Below are positions 1-8,833 of a DNA stretch of 46,323 nucleotides, piece after piece (the stretch's first letter is position 1; each line of letters opens with the position of its first letter). Source of the DNA: an uncultured delta proteobacterium (lineage in GTDB: Bacteria > Desulfobacterota > Syntrophorhabdia > Syntrophorhabdales > Syntrophorhabdaceae); the NCBI GenBank assembly GCA_903822335.1, contig CAIJOT010000257.1, positions 1 through 46,323 on the forward strand, given 5' to 3'. The notes under the pieces are model-generated. The model had not been told where the DNA came from, did no database searches, and saw only the letters and a program-made list of their open reading frames with translations. The translations under genes and the position numbers were made by a program.

Positions 1-278
1 CGGGTTGAGCGAACAGCAGGACCTTTTCTCATGTTAAGTATCCTGAACTGGATGCCTGTGGCGTCGATATTTTTTGCCATCTCACCATCCAATGCATCAA
101 GTTCTTTGACAAGATGGCTCTTGCCAAGTCCACCTATTGCTGGATTACAGGACATATATGCGATATGGTCTAAATTAATAGTAAAGAGAAGTGTTTTCGC
201 ATGCCTTCGGGAAGAAGCCAGTGCTGCTTCACACCCTGCATGACCTCCACCAATCACTATAACGTCAAAATTATCCAT
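1..278 (-). CDS. mnmG: tRNA uridine-5-carboxymethylaminomethyl enzyme MnmG (GidA), N-terminal part
   Basis: The reverse strand from 278 reads [20 protein letters not shown] and continues to the window edge without a stop. Seen: the Rossmann FAD-binding motif [10 protein letters not shown] at about residues 10-19, followed by the family-typical segments [17 protein letters not shown] and [16 protein letters not shown]. Known: with MnmE, MnmG modifies U34 of certain tRNAs using FAD, NADH, methylene-tetrahydrofolate and glycine or ammonium. About 92 residues of some 620 are inside the window, so this is truncated by the edge and not broken. The ATG is preceded by a GGTGAG ribosome-binding site. 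Confidence 0.95.
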   Translation of the reverse strand, partial: MDNFDVIVIGGGHAGCEAALASSRRHAKTLLFTINLDHIAYMSCNPAIGGLGKSHLVKELDALDGEMAKNIDATGIQFRILNMRKGPAVRST

Positions 279-482
279 AATCTCACCAGGTAATTGAGAG
301 TACTTTACCAATAAATGGGGGTATTTTCTATAGTTTCCTCTCCTTACCATGTCCCTTAAGCTTTACGTAAGGGTCCGATAAAAAGCGGACACAGGTTTGG
401 ATAATATTTTTGTATTCAAATTATTTCACCAACATGCTACCATTAAAAAATAAAGGGTATAATGACAAAAAAGGAGGGTAAT

Positions 483-740
483 ATGGAAGAGATAGCCATC
501 GGAAAGATTGTTGGGTATTTTTCAAAGATTGGTGTTGCCGCAATAAAGATGACAGGCGGCACATTGCAGGTTGGTGATACAATAAAGATAAAAGGACATA
601 CAACAGACATTGAACAGGTAGTAGAATCTATGCAGGTAGAGCATGAAAACGTTGAAAAGGTAGAAGCTGGCATGGATGTGGGTATAAAGGTAATAGAAAA
701 GGTTAAGGAACATGATACGGTATACCTTGTGAAGCAGTGA
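483..740 (+). CDS. Small EF-Tu domain-2-like (translation factor-like) protein
   Basis: This 85-residue protein consists essentially of one beta-barrel domain like domain 2 of EF-Tu, IF2 and related GTPases. It shows IGKIVGYFSKIGVAAIKMTG, then GTLQVGDTIKIKGHTTD and the QVEHENVEKVEAGMDVGIKV block that is typical of domain 2. There is no GTPase domain. An in-frame ATG at 462 exists, but the strong AAGGAGGG ribosome-binding site at 471-478 lies inside that extension, so ATG 483 is the start. A TATAAT hexamer lies at 458-463 without a clear -35 box. Stand-alone copies are known from anaerobes and archaea and are annotated as translation elongation factor-like; their role is unknown. It is flanked by single-gene units, so there is no operon context. 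Confidence 0.8.
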   Translation: MEEIAIGKIVGYFSKIGVAAIKMTGGTLQVGDTIKIKGHTTDIEQVVESMQVEHENVEKVEAGMDVGIKVIEKVKEHDTVYLVKQ

Positions 741-910
741 ATAGTTTGAGTGAATAGTGAGAGTCTACAGACCAAACCATAAAATAAAATCAGGACCCCG
801 AACTCATGGTTTTGAACTGAAATAGCGAAACACTCATCTCAATGCTGACATCTCACGATTATTGTGCTATAAATGGATTAATAGGATAAATAATTTTCAA
901 GGGAGGGAAG

Positions 911-1495
911 ATGGAGGAGAAACACCTAACCCATAAGTTTTACGAAATGTTTGAAAAAACAATGCCTGTTTTAGAGGATGTGAAGAAAGGATTTTTTACA
1001 GAAAATATTAAAACCTTAAAGGAATGCGAAACCAAATTCAAAGACATCCTCAAAGCAGGTCTCCCCTTCATAGAAAAAATGATAGAGGAGAAGGAGAAGG
1101 ATGAGGTTGAAATCAAGTACCTGAATTTGATACCCCCCATGCAGACAACAGCTTCTGCTATGGAAAATTTGATTGAGAAAATGGAAATAAAAATTGAGTC
1201 ACACATCCTGTTCAGCGAGAAAGCTCTCAATGAGATAAAGGAGCTTTTCACTGCCATGCAGGCTCAACTACAGGACACAAAAGACTACGCTCTCACCAAG
1301 AATCCGAATTTGAAAGATAATATAAAGGCAGGAAAGGAAAAACTCATCAAATTGGCGAATGATTATGCCATTATACATGAACAAAGGTTAATCGCCGGCG
1401 TGTGTATGCCCAAGGCTTCCTATTTGTATATTGATATGACTGATTCGTTAAAGAGAATAGCATGGGGGCTTGCTCATTTCGCAGGAAAGGTATAA
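911..1495 (+). CDS. Helical hypothetical protein, PhoU-like
   Basis: A 194-residue protein that appears almost wholly alpha-helical, with many Glu/Lys heptad-like stretches (for example at about residues 65-120). The layout of long amphipathic helices resembles PhoU/DUF47 proteins, which bind metal clusters and regulate phosphate transport, but I see no diagnostic metal-binding E/DxxxD motif and no phosphate genes nearby. The start is well supported by GGGAGGG just upstream. The 3' end overlaps the next gene by 34 nt, suggesting translational coupling with the CCA/polyA polymerase-like gene. Function unassigned; the PhoU comparison is a fold-level guess. Confidence 0.6.
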   Translation: MEEKHLTHKFYEMFEKTMPVLEDVKKGFFTENIKTLKECETKFKDILKAGLPFIEKMIEEKEKDEVEIKYLNLIPPMQTTASAMENLIEKMEIKIESHILFSEKALNEIKELFTAMQAQLQDTKDYALTKNPNLKDNIKAGKEKLIKLANDYAIIHEQRLIAGVCMPKASYLYIDMTDSLKRIAWGLAHFAGKV

Positions 1496-2877
1496 CGTTA
1501 GAAGTGGCTCCCGATGCCCTGAAAAAGAGGATAAAAGAACAAGAGGTTATACAGAGGGTTTACCATTATTCTCTTCTTACCGGTGATGTTTACCTTGTCG
1601 GGGGTGCGATAAGGGAATTAATCCTCCAGAAGACCCCGAATGATTATGATTTTGTCCTTACAGAACCAGATGATTTAAGGAGATTTGAAGAGCTCTTCGG
1701 GACACCCGCATTTATACTCGGAAAAAAACCTATACAGACACACAGAATCGTCACAAAAGATATATCCATAGATATTACATTCTTGAAAACCACCTTAGAG
1801 GAAGACCTTACAAGAAGAGATTTTACCATGAACGGGATTGCTTATGATGTGAAAAAGGACCGGATTGTTGACCCATTAGAAGGCATGGGAGATATAAAAA
1901 AAAGGCTCATCAGGTATCCCCATAAGGATACAATAAAGGATGACCCTTTGAGGATGTTAAAGGCAATCCGTCATTTTGTGACACTAAAAAGGTTTTTATT
2001 ACACAATGAATTAATAGAGGCAATTAAAGAGTTAAAGCGCCTCATCAACGGCATAGCCCCTGAGAGGACCAAGTATGAAATGGATCAGATTATATCTTCC
2101 GAATATGCTTTTGAAGGCATGAAACTGATGGAAGACACGGGTTTGCTCTTCGAAATATTCCCAGAACTTTATTCCTTAAAACAGATGGATGTAGAAAAAA
2201 AGTTTGAGCTCGAAACATATGGACATACCATTGAGGGATTTAAATATTTAGTCAAACACAGCAAATCCTATGAGGTGAATGAAGCCGCACTTAAAAATGT
2301 TGGATATGCCCTCCTTTTCCATGACCTGGGAAAGGCCTATACATTTTCTATAGACGAGAAAAAGGGAGTTGTCCACTTTTTCTATCACGAGGGTATCTCT
2401 AAGGAGATTTCTTCCCTTATTATGGAGAGATTAAGATTTAGCTCCCATGAAATGAAAGCAATCTTTGCCCTCATCGAGAATCACATGAGGATATTCCTTA
2501 TCAGTAATAATGAGGCAACGGAGAAGGCGACGAGAAGATTGGTATATAAAATGGGTAAACTTACGCCTTCTTTAATTCTGCTTACCCTTTGTGATATGTA
2601 TGGAAGCTCAGGTGGGAAAGACAATGCATCTACAAAAAGGGTAAAGAAGAGATGTAGCGATATGTTAGACGCATACCACGAATGGGAGAAGGAGCCCTTG
2701 CCCAAGCTCATCAATGGTTATGATTTGCTCTCTTTAGGATTTGCAGAAGGATCGAACATCGGCCAGGTGCTCGAGTATATAAGAGAAAAACAGATTTCAG
2801 GAGAAATTACAGAGAAAGTAGAGGCGTTGAATTATGCGAGGGATTTTTTAAACAACCATAGAAATCATTGCCTTTGA
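1462..2877 (+). CDS. CCA tRNA nucleotidyltransferase / polyA polymerase family protein with HD domain
   Basis: A class II nucleotidyltransferase that adds CCA to tRNA 3' ends or tails RNA with poly(A). Seen: GGAIRELILQKTPNDYDFV (residues about 47-65) with the catalytic D-x-D, then RRDFTMNGIAYD and DDPLRMLKAIRH, which are hallmark head-domain motifs. These are followed by the RNA-binding helical region and an HD phosphohydrolase segment (YALLFHDLGKAY, about 281-292). CCA-adding and polyadenylating members cannot be separated by eye. The ATG at 1462 lies inside the preceding gene with only a weak AGAG site; an alternative GTG start at 1504 sits behind AGGAAAGG, though at wide spacing. Length is normal for the HD-bearing subgroup. 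Confidence 0.85.
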   Translation: MGACSFRRKGITLEVAPDALKKRIKEQEVIQRVYHYSLLTGDVYLVGGAIRELILQKTPNDYDFVLTEPDDLRRFEELFGTPAFILGKKPIQTHRIVTKDISIDITFLKTTLEEDLTRRDFTMNGIAYDVKKDRIVDPLEGMGDIKKRLIRYPHKDTIKDDPLRMLKAIRHFVTLKRFLLHNELIEAIKELKRLINGIAPERTKYEMDQIISSEYAFEGMKLMEDTGLLFEIFPELYSLKQMDVEKKFELETYGHTIEGFKYLVKHSKSYEVNEAALKNVGYALLFHDLGKAYTFSIDEKKGVVHFFYHEGISKEISSLIMERLRFSSHEMKAIFALIENHMRIFLISNNEATEKATRRLVYKMGKLTPSLILLTLCDMYGSSGGKDNASTKRVKKRCSDMLDAYHEWEKEPLPKLINGYDLLSLGFAEGSNIGQVLEYIREKQISGEITEKVEALNYARDFLNNHRNHCL

Positions 2878-2931
2878 AATGGAGGGTTTATAAAAAAAAT
2901 ATTATGGATTCTATCAATAATTATTGTATCG

Positions 2932-4320
2932 GTGTTGATACGTAATAACACCGAAGCAATTGACAAATTTTCAACCGGTATTGATGACCAGACAGCAGTA
3001 GAGGTTACAGTGTATAACAGCAACATTGGCCTCGTGAAAGATTTAAGAAAGATAAAACTGATCAAAGGCACTCAGGAACTTAAATTTATGGATGTTGCCT
3101 CACAGATAATACCAACAAGTGTGAGCATAAAATCTCTCTCTGCACCCGAAAGCTTGTTTGTTCTCGAACAGAACTATGAATATGACCTTCTCAGTCCGAG
3201 AAAGTTACTCGATAAATATGTTGGCAAAACAGTGAAAATTTACTCAAAAAATCCTTATACAGATAAAGAAGAGATCGTCATTGCAGAAATCCTCTCAAAT
3301 AATGAAGGGCAGTCTATTTTCAAAATAAATAATGAAATCACCTTTGGGCACCATGGCAGAATAATTTTCCCTGAGATTCCTGAAAGTCTCATATCAAAGC
3401 CAACCCTTGTGTGGCTTCTCAACAGCAAGACAACCTCACCTCAAAGCATAGAGGCACTCTACCTCACGAATGGTATTAACTGGCGGGCCGATTATGTGCT
3501 TGTGCTCAATGAAAAGGATACGACGTCGAACCTTTCCGGCTGGGTAACCATTGATAACAAAAGTGGTGCGATGTACAGAGATGCAAAGCTTAAACTTGTG
3601 GCAGGTGATGTGCACAGGGTGCAGGATGACTATCGCAGGGAAAGCAAATTCAGGGCTGATGAGATGGTGGGAAAAGCGGCAGCACCACAATTTAAAGAAG
3701 AAACCTTTTTTGAATACCATATCTATTCCCTTGACAGAAAGGCAACGATCAAGGAAAACCAGACAAAACAGATAAATCTTTTAGATGCCCAGGATATTCC
3801 TGTGAAGAAAGAATTTATTTACCGTGGCGCAACCTATTATTATCAAAGCCGGTATGCTGATACTATATCGGGCGAGAAGGTCGGCGTCTTCATAGAAATC
3901 AACAACAAGAAAGAGAACAATCTTGGCATGCCCCTTCCGAAAGGAATTGTAAGGGTCTATAAACAGGATAGTGACAAAAGTTTACAGTTTATAGGTGAGG
4001 ATTCTATAGACCATACGCCAAAGGATGAAAAGATACGGATAAAATTAGGGAATGCCTTCGATATTGCTGCTACGAGGAAACAGATGTCCTGGGAGAAAAT
4101 TGCCAGCCGTACGTATGAGGTTTCCTTTGAAATCAGCCTTAGAAATCACAAGAAAGAAGACGTGATTGTAAAGGTTGTAGAACCGATGGTTGGTGATTGG
4201 AAGATCCTTGAATCATCACAGGGTTATAAGAAAATTGATGCCTTTACTGTTTCTTTTGAAATGCCGGTTCAAAAGGACAAAGAGGTGAAACTCACATACA
4301 AAGCAAGGGTTAAATTCTAA
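2932..4320 (+). CDS. DUF4139 domain-containing exported protein
   Basis: Seen: VTVYNSNIGLVKDLRKI near the N-terminus, then the DUF4139 core with NGINWRADYVLVLNE, LSGWVTIDNKSGAMYRDAKL and KLVAGDVHRV, and a beta-rich C-terminus. Known: DUF4139 proteins are beta-sandwich proteins of unknown function, mostly secreted. The first standard start in frame is GTG 2932, but that would cut a signal peptide in half: the frame stays open upstream and encodes KKILWILSIIIVSVLI, a lysine-rich start and hydrophobic core. The only ribosome-binding site, GGAGGG at 2881-2886, precedes ATA at 2890, so translation may begin at a non-standard codon there. The gene follows the CCA/polyA polymerase gene closely and may be cotranscribed with it. 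Confidence 0.8.
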   Translation: MLIRNNTEAIDKFSTGIDDQTAVEVTVYNSNIGLVKDLRKIKLIKGTQELKFMDVASQIIPTSVSIKSLSAPESLFVLEQNYEYDLLSPRKLLDKYVGKTVKIYSKNPYTDKEEIVIAEILSNNEGQSIFKINNEITFGHHGRIIFPEIPESLISKPTLVWLLNSKTTSPQSIEALYLTNGINWRADYVLVLNEKDTTSNLSGWVTIDNKSGAMYRDAKLKLVAGDVHRVQDDYRRESKFRADEMVGKAAAPQFKEETFFEYHIYSLDRKATIKENQTKQINLLDAQDIPVKKEFIYRGATYYYQSRYADTISGEKVGVFIEINNKKENNLGMPLPKGIVRVYKQDSDKSLQFIGEDSIDHTPKDEKIRIKLGNAFDIAATRKQMSWEKIASRTYEVSFEISLRNHKKEDVIVKVVEPMVGDWKILESSQGYKKIDAFTVSFEMPVQKDKEVKLTYKARVKF

Positions 4321-4396
4321 GTAAGTAGTGTGCAGTAGACGGCAGGCAGTAAAGACCATTACTCCCTACTGCCCAATATAAAAAGGGGGAATATGT

Positions 4397-5158
4397 ATGG
4401 ACATGTCTTTAAAAGAAAGATTCATCAATCTATGGAAAAAATACTTCAATGGAGCTACGCTGCCAGTAGTTTTTTACTATACGGATAAGGAAGGGCTTGC
4501 CGAGAAGGTGAAGCCCCCTTCTGGACATAAGTGTGTAATAGCCGATGTGTCACGGGTGGTAAATGGAAGATCTCTTTCCTTCGATGCTCAGTCTATTGGT
4601 TGCAGTGGCGGTAAACGGTATCTCGGTTTTACTGACGAGGTGATGCCTAATTTTGAATATTTTTTATCCTACGGTATCCCCGGACAGGTTGAGGGCGAGC
4701 GTTATAAGAAAACCCCCGGGCTTGTGAAGGAGGTTGTGAAGAGACAGCCAAAATTGAAAGCACCTGGCCGCTTTATAGTATTTAAAAGATGGGACAAACT
4801 CGAAGAACAGGATAATCCTGAAGTTGTCATCTTTTTTGAACCACCTGATGTGCTTTCAGGTCTTTTTACCCTTGCAAGTTTTGATGAGGTTGAACCGAAT
4901 GGTGTGTTTGCTCCCTTTGGAGCAGGCTGTGCTACAATAGTTCAGTATCCTTATATGGAAAGGACTTCTAAACGCCCCCGTTGTGTTCTCGGTATGTTTG
5001 ACGTTTCTGCAAGACCATGTGTGAAGCCACGAGTCTTAACGTTTTCTGTGCCCATGAATAAATTTACCAGGATGATTGGCAACATGGAAGAAAGCTTCCT
5101 CATTACCCAGAGCTGGGGCAAAGTGAGGAAAAGAATTGTTACAGAAACGAAAAAGTAA
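4397..5158 (+). CDS. DUF169 family protein
   Basis: A 253-residue protein with the DUF169 pattern: an N-terminal LPVVFYYTD segment, a cysteine-bearing SFDAQSIGCSGGKRYLGF block and the later PNGVFAPFGAGCATIVQYPY block. DUF169 proteins are common in anaerobic bacteria and methanogens; their conserved cysteines suggest cofactor or metal binding, but no function is established. The ribosome-binding site AAGGGGGAA precedes the ATG, and a second in-frame ATG at 4403 is also possible. It is convergent with the PPC-domain gene, with only 25 nt between stops. The upstream spacer is made of heptamer-like repeats. Confidence 0.8.
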   Translation: MDMSLKERFINLWKKYFNGATLPVVFYYTDKEGLAEKVKPPSGHKCVIADVSRVVNGRSLSFDAQSIGCSGGKRYLGFTDEVMPNFEYFLSYGIPGQVEGERYKKTPGLVKEVVKRQPKLKAPGRFIVFKRWDKLEEQDNPEVVIFFEPPDVLSGLFTLASFDEVEPNGVFAPFGAGCATIVQYPYMERTSKRPRCVLGMFDVSARPCVKPRVLTFSVPMNKFTRMIGNMEESFLITQSWGKVRKRIVTETKK

Positions 5159-5183
5159 GCAGTAACTGCTTAGTGCCTATTGC

Positions 5184-5645
5184 CTACCCCCCCCATTGCC
5201 TGTTGGTATCTATAAGCTTGAGCAACACCATGTTTGACGCCTGGTCAAGTTCTCTTATGGCGTGAACTCCTTTGATTTCTATCATTACCGCTTCTATCAC
5301 AATGAATGTGTTTGCCTCGCCTCTTAAGCAACCCATCTTTACGTTATCCCACTTGCCGTACGATCCATGGAAATGAATTTTTGGCTCCTCGCCATGCCAA
5401 AAAATCGTACCTATACCGGCTGTCTCATAACTCTCCTTCAATTCCCGCCATACCGGTGTTGGCGGTAATTCGTCTTTTTCAGGTCCTACAACGATTTTAC
5501 CGGTTTTTAAACCCCCTACAAGATAAAATATCCCGGCTCTTATATCCTCTTTTTTAGCCACATCAATAAGATTCTGTAATACCTCATCCCCATCTTCGAA
5601 CCTCAGCACAATAACCCTTCCTACCTCACCTATTTGATACTTCAT
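5184..5645 (-). CDS. PPC (DUF296) domain protein
   Basis: A 153-residue protein that is one PPC (plant and prokaryote conserved, formerly DUF296) domain. Seen: VIVLRFEDGDEVLQNLIDVA, IRAGIFYLVGGLKTGKIVV, then PKIHFHGSYGK with the conserved histidines that bind metal in this family, and a C-terminal ELDQASNMVLLKL strand. In plants the domain accompanies AT-hook DNA binding. Prokaryotic stand-alone members form trimers and are usually called DNA-binding proteins, with weak support. It follows hypE by 23 nt on the same strand, so it is likely the last gene of the maturation operon. A hydrogenase role is not established. Confidence 0.8.
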   Translation of the reverse strand: MKYQIGEVGRVIVLRFEDGDEVLQNLIDVAKKEDIRAGIFYLVGGLKTGKIVVGPEKDELPPTPVWRELKESYETAGIGTIFWHGEEPKIHFHGSYGKWDNVKMGCLRGEANTFIVIEAVMIEIKGVHAIRELDQASNMVLLKLIDTNRQWGG

Positions 5646-5668
5646 ATCTACCCCTCCTGATTATCATT

Positions 5669-6682
5669 TCAACAAATTCTTGGTAAGGGAGTTCCTGTGA
5701 GCAGGTTCAGTCTTCGTGTTCCACCTAATCCGGTCTTTAAAAAGACATCCCCTTTCCCAGCCCGAATATTGCCTATTATGCATGCTTCAGGCGATGATAA
5801 CTCAGTTTTTAAGTACATGAGTATATCATCTGTTTCCTTTTCAGAAACGACGGCAAGGAACTTCCCTTCATTGGCAAGGTATAAAGGGTCGAGACCAAGC
5901 ATCTCTGTGATACCCTTTACATTATCCTCGACTGGAATGGCAGCTTCCTTGAGCCAGATATCAATGCCTGCTGATAGGGCAATCTCTTTTGCATTGGTAG
6001 CGAGACCACCCCGTGTCAGGTCCCGCATGAATTTGATGCCCTTAAATTGCCTTAAAAGTTTTTCTGTAATGCCATTCAAAGCGGCACAATCGCTTGAGAC
6101 CTTTGCATCAAAGGTGAACGATTCCCTTGCCAGCAAGATTGAGAGACCATGATTCCCGAGGGGGCCATTCACGAGGACACAGTCATCAGGTTCAATACGT
6201 TGATAGCCAAGATTGGCTTCAGGCAGCACATACCCGACTCCGGTTGTGGTGATATATATTTTATCTGCCTGGCCCCTTCCCACAACCTTTGTGTCACCTG
6301 CAATAATCACCACACCTGCCTCCTGGCAAGAGTCAGCCATCGAGACAATAATCCTTTCTAAATCTGCAATGGGAAAACCCTCTTCAAGAATAAAAGAAGC
6401 TGTAAGATAAAGCGGTTTCGCACCACTCACCGCTAAATCGTTTATTGTGCCGCATACAGAAAGCTTGCCGATATCTCCACCAGGAAAAAAGATAGGATCG
6501 ACCACAAAAGCATCGGTGGTTATCGCCATTTTTTCTGACTGAACAGAGAATGAAGCGGCATCAGTCAATGTTTCAAGCAATGTGTTCCCGAAAGAGGGCA
6601 AAAAATATTTTTCTAAAAGCTGGTGTGTAAGTAATCCCCCATCACCATGGGCAAGGAGGATTATGTCACTCTCCTTCTTCAT
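5669..6682 (-). CDS. hypE: Hydrogenase maturation protein HypE (carbamoyl dehydratase)
   Basis: HypE receives a carbamoyl group from HypF on its C-terminal cysteine and dehydrates it with ATP to a thiocyanate, the source of the CN ligands of the [NiFe] site. Seen: LLAHGDGGLLTHQLLEKYFLP at the N-terminus, DAASF and ITTDAFVVDPIFFPGGDIG of the AIR-synthase (PurM-like) fold, MRDLTRGGLATNAKEIA, and the obligatory end LPRIC with a C-terminal Cys. At 337 residues it is full length. It is encoded with hypF, hypC and hypD on the minus strand, though a DUF4412 gene lies between hypD and hypE. Confidence 0.97.
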   Translation of the reverse strand: MKKESDIILLAHGDGGLLTHQLLEKYFLPSFGNTLLETLTDAASFSVQSEKMAITTDAFVVDPIFFPGGDIGKLSVCGTINDLAVSGAKPLYLTASFILEEGFPIADLERIIVSMADSCQEAGVVIIAGDTKVVGRGQADKIYITTTGVGYVLPEANLGYQRIEPDDCVLVNGPLGNHGLSILLARESFTFDAKVSSDCAALNGITEKLLRQFKGIKFMRDLTRGGLATNAKEIALSAGIDIWLKEAAIPVEDNVKGITEMLGLDPLYLANEGKFLAVVSEKETDDILMYLKTELSSPEACIIGNIRAGKGDVFLKTGLGGTRRLNLLTGTPLPRIC

Positions 6683-6700
6683 ACAACATAAGATTCGAAG

Positions 6701-7381
6701 TTATTCCTCTTTTGGGGGGCGTTTCCCCTTTTTCATCTGTTTCATCATATCACCGACGTTTGCCATACCCATTACTTCCTGCATACTGTTAACTTTTTTA
6801 TAGTCTTTCGGAACTTCAAACATAGAGGCTGTAGCTCCACCCAGCTTAATGTCTTTGAATTTACTCACCATCTTGCCACCTGATCCAGGATATTTTGGAT
6901 TTTTCGGAATTGCAACTTCGGTCTGAATCCCGAATCCTTTCAGGTCCTGAGCTTCCCAGATGGTAGCTTTGTATTTTTCATCAGGCTTGCTTTTCCTGTA
7001 GAATACCGTATCATATTTAATGCATGGATGGCCGTCAATAGTCTCACTTCCTATTTTCTTTTTATCGAATACCACATCAGGGTCATGCGTCGCTGGAACC
7101 CTTTCCTTATCCTGCATTGCCTGCTCATAGTAGGTCTTGTTAATAGTAGACATGCTGATAGTTTTTTTCGCATCCACCAGGCTTATGGTAACAATGCCTT
7201 TCATACCTGGATTTTCGATACGGGTCTTGTTTCCCATTTTTGCCATGGGCATAGCCATTCCTGTGGTCACCATCGTAGCGGTAAAATTGTCCGGTGGGGC
7301 TGCAAGGGCTGATAGACTTGTGAGACAAAAAATCGCCAGAAAAAAGATTGTTGCCAGATACTTCATCCTTATCGTTATCAT
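6701..7381 (-). CDS. DUF4412 family exported protein
   Basis: A 226-residue protein with a clear signal peptide (residues about 1-28, MKYLATIFFLAIFCLTSLSA core, then ALAAP). The mature part, with FTATMVTTGMAMPMAKMGNKTRIENPGM and GHPCIKYDTVF, matches the DUF4412 pattern of exported beta-rich proteins of unknown function, distantly like LolA-type folds. The ATG at 7381 has a strong AAGGAGG site, while MKYL at residue 6 is a weaker alternative. It lies between hypD and hypE on the same strand with a 102-nt gap upstream, so it may be cotranscribed. No link to hydrogenase maturation is known. Confidence 0.7.
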   Translation of the reverse strand: MITIRMKYLATIFFLAIFCLTSLSALAAPPDNFTATMVTTGMAMPMAKMGNKTRIENPGMKGIVTISLVDAKKTISMSTINKTYYEQAMQDKERVPATHDPDVVFDKKKIGSETIDGHPCIKYDTVFYRKSKPDEKYKATIWEAQDLKGFGIQTEVAIPKNPKYPGSGGKMVSKFKDIKLGGATASMFEVPKDYKKVNSMQEVMGMANVGDMMKQMKKGKRPPKEE

Positions 7382-7483
7382 TGTTTCCTCCTTTCGACCT
7401 TTTTCTTATTATCGTATTTTCTTCGTATATTGCAACTAAAAAATCTACAAAAATAATAACGTTGGTACTGTCCCTCCACGGTG

Positions 7484-8578
7484 TTAATCATATTGATAGT
7501 GCGCAGCACATGCCCCTTCCGAAGAAACCATACATGGGCCAACCGGATTTGAAGGGGTACATGTTTCTGCAAATAACGGGCATTCATTGGGTTTTAATTT
7601 CCCCTTTAACACTTCCCCACAGGAACAGCCTTCGGGTGGAGGAGAGCAGGGTATTTCAACGGAAAATCTCGTGGCAGCATCATAGTGAGAGAAACCTGTC
7701 CTGAGCGCAAGGCCGCTTTCTGGAACAAGCCCGAAACCACGCCATGAGGTATCTATCGTTTGAAAAAACTCCCCCATGATGTCCTGAGCTTTTTTATTTC
7801 CTTCTTCATGGACAAGGCGTGTGTAGCCATTTACCGTATGCGCTTCATTGTGCAGAATTTGTTCTAACAGCAGGTAGATTGCCTGCATAATATCAGCAGG
7901 TTCAAAACCGGCAATCGCTGCAGGAATGTTATGCTCAGAGGAGATGAAATCAAAAACCTTTCTTCCTGTTATCGTGCACACATGTCCGGGCAGGATAAAG
8001 CCATCTATATGGAGCTCGGGGTCTTGTAACAGCGCTCTCATTACAGGCGGAACAAGCTTATGGATAGATAACACAGAGTAATTTTTTATTCCCTGTCTTT
8101 TCGCTTCTGCAATACTCAGGGCAATGGCAGGTATGGTGGTCTCAAAACCAACGCCAAGAAAGATGATTTCCTTATCAGGATGTTTTGCAGCAAAGGTGAC
8201 TGCCTCATGGGGTGAGTAAAAGATTTCTACCTGTGCACCCTGTGCCCGCTCCCGCTCTAAAGATGAATGTGTTCCCGGAACCCTTACCATATCACCAAAG
8301 GTAGCAATGACAACATCAGGAATACGAGCCATTTCGATAATCCTGTCAATATCTGTCTGGTCGGTAACACAGACAGGACAGCCGGGGCCGCTTCGGAGCT
8401 CCATATAGCTGGCGAGGATGCTCCTCAGGCCGCTTTTCGAAATCGCAGTTGTATGGGTTCCGCACACCTCCATCAAAACGATGTGCCGCCCTAATATATC
8501 TTCCACTATCTGGGCAAGCTTGATCAGTTTTTGCAGGATTTGTTTGTTTAACTCTAAATCCTGTGAATTATTCAACAT
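7484..8578 (-). CDS. hypD: Hydrogenase maturation protein HypD
   Basis: HypD with HypC forms the scaffold on which the Fe(CN)2CO unit is built; it carries a [4Fe-4S] cluster and redox-active thiols. Seen: the VCGTHTTAISKSGLRSIL block, SGPGCPVCVTDQTDID, the GFETTIPAIA segment and GFILPGHVCTITG, followed by the cluster-binding C-terminus with CSCGEVLKG, PNECPLF and PVGPCMVSSEGAC. At 364 residues it is the usual length. Its start overlaps the end of hypC by 11 nt, indicating coupled translation, which suits the 1:1 HypC-HypD complex. Confidence 0.97.
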   Translation of the reverse strand: MLNNSQDLELNKQILQKLIKLAQIVEDILGRHIVLMEVCGTHTTAISKSGLRSILASYMELRSGPGCPVCVTDQTDIDRIIEMARIPDVVIATFGDMVRVPGTHSSLERERAQGAQVEIFYSPHEAVTFAAKHPDKEIIFLGVGFETTIPAIALSIAEAKRQGIKNYSVLSIHKLVPPVMRALLQDPELHIDGFILPGHVCTITGRKVFDFISSEHNIPAAIAGFEPADIMQAIYLLLEQILHNEAHTVNGYTRLVHEEGNKKAQDIMGEFFQTIDTSWRGFGLVPESGLALRTGFSHYDAATRFSVEIPCSPPPEGCSCGEVLKGKLKPNECPLFAETCTPSNPVGPCMVSSEGACAAHYQYD

Positions 8579-8795
8579 GAGAAATTATTTCCAGCATTTT
8601 TAAGGTATTATGGGCTTCTTCAATATCAATTTTGCCGATTGCATAGCCAGCATGAACCATAAGGTAATCGCCCAAATTTATTTCTTCTTCAATGAGGGGT
8701 GTATATACCTTGTTTTTTACACCAAAGGCTTCAATTATTGCCCATTTTTCCTGCTCGTTCATTTCAATGACCCTGCCAGGTACACCCAAACACAT
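8568..8795 (-). CDS. hypC: Hydrogenase maturation chaperone HypC
   Basis: A 75-residue HypC/HybG-family chaperone. It begins MCLGVPGRVIEM, with the essential Cys2 exposed after removal of Met, and continues with the small OB-fold and GDYLMVHAGYAIGKIDIEEA, a family signature. The frame is open 11 codons further upstream, but the AGGAGGT-like site directly before ATG 8795 and the required MCLG start fix the beginning. It lies 38 nt downstream of hypF and overlaps hypD. Confidence 0.97.
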   Translation of the reverse strand: MCLGVPGRVIEMNEQEKWAIIEAFGVKNKVYTPLIEEEINLGDYLMVHAGYAIGKIDIEEAHNTLKMLEIISHVE

Positions 8796-8833
8796 TTTTT
8801 TCCTACCTCCAGTGTACGATAATAGCATTCACG

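Noticed and set aside
7348-7704. Plus-strand open frame over the hypD 3' end and the hypD-DUF4412 spacer
   Set aside because: No motif, no ribosome-binding site, and it lies antisense to hypD.
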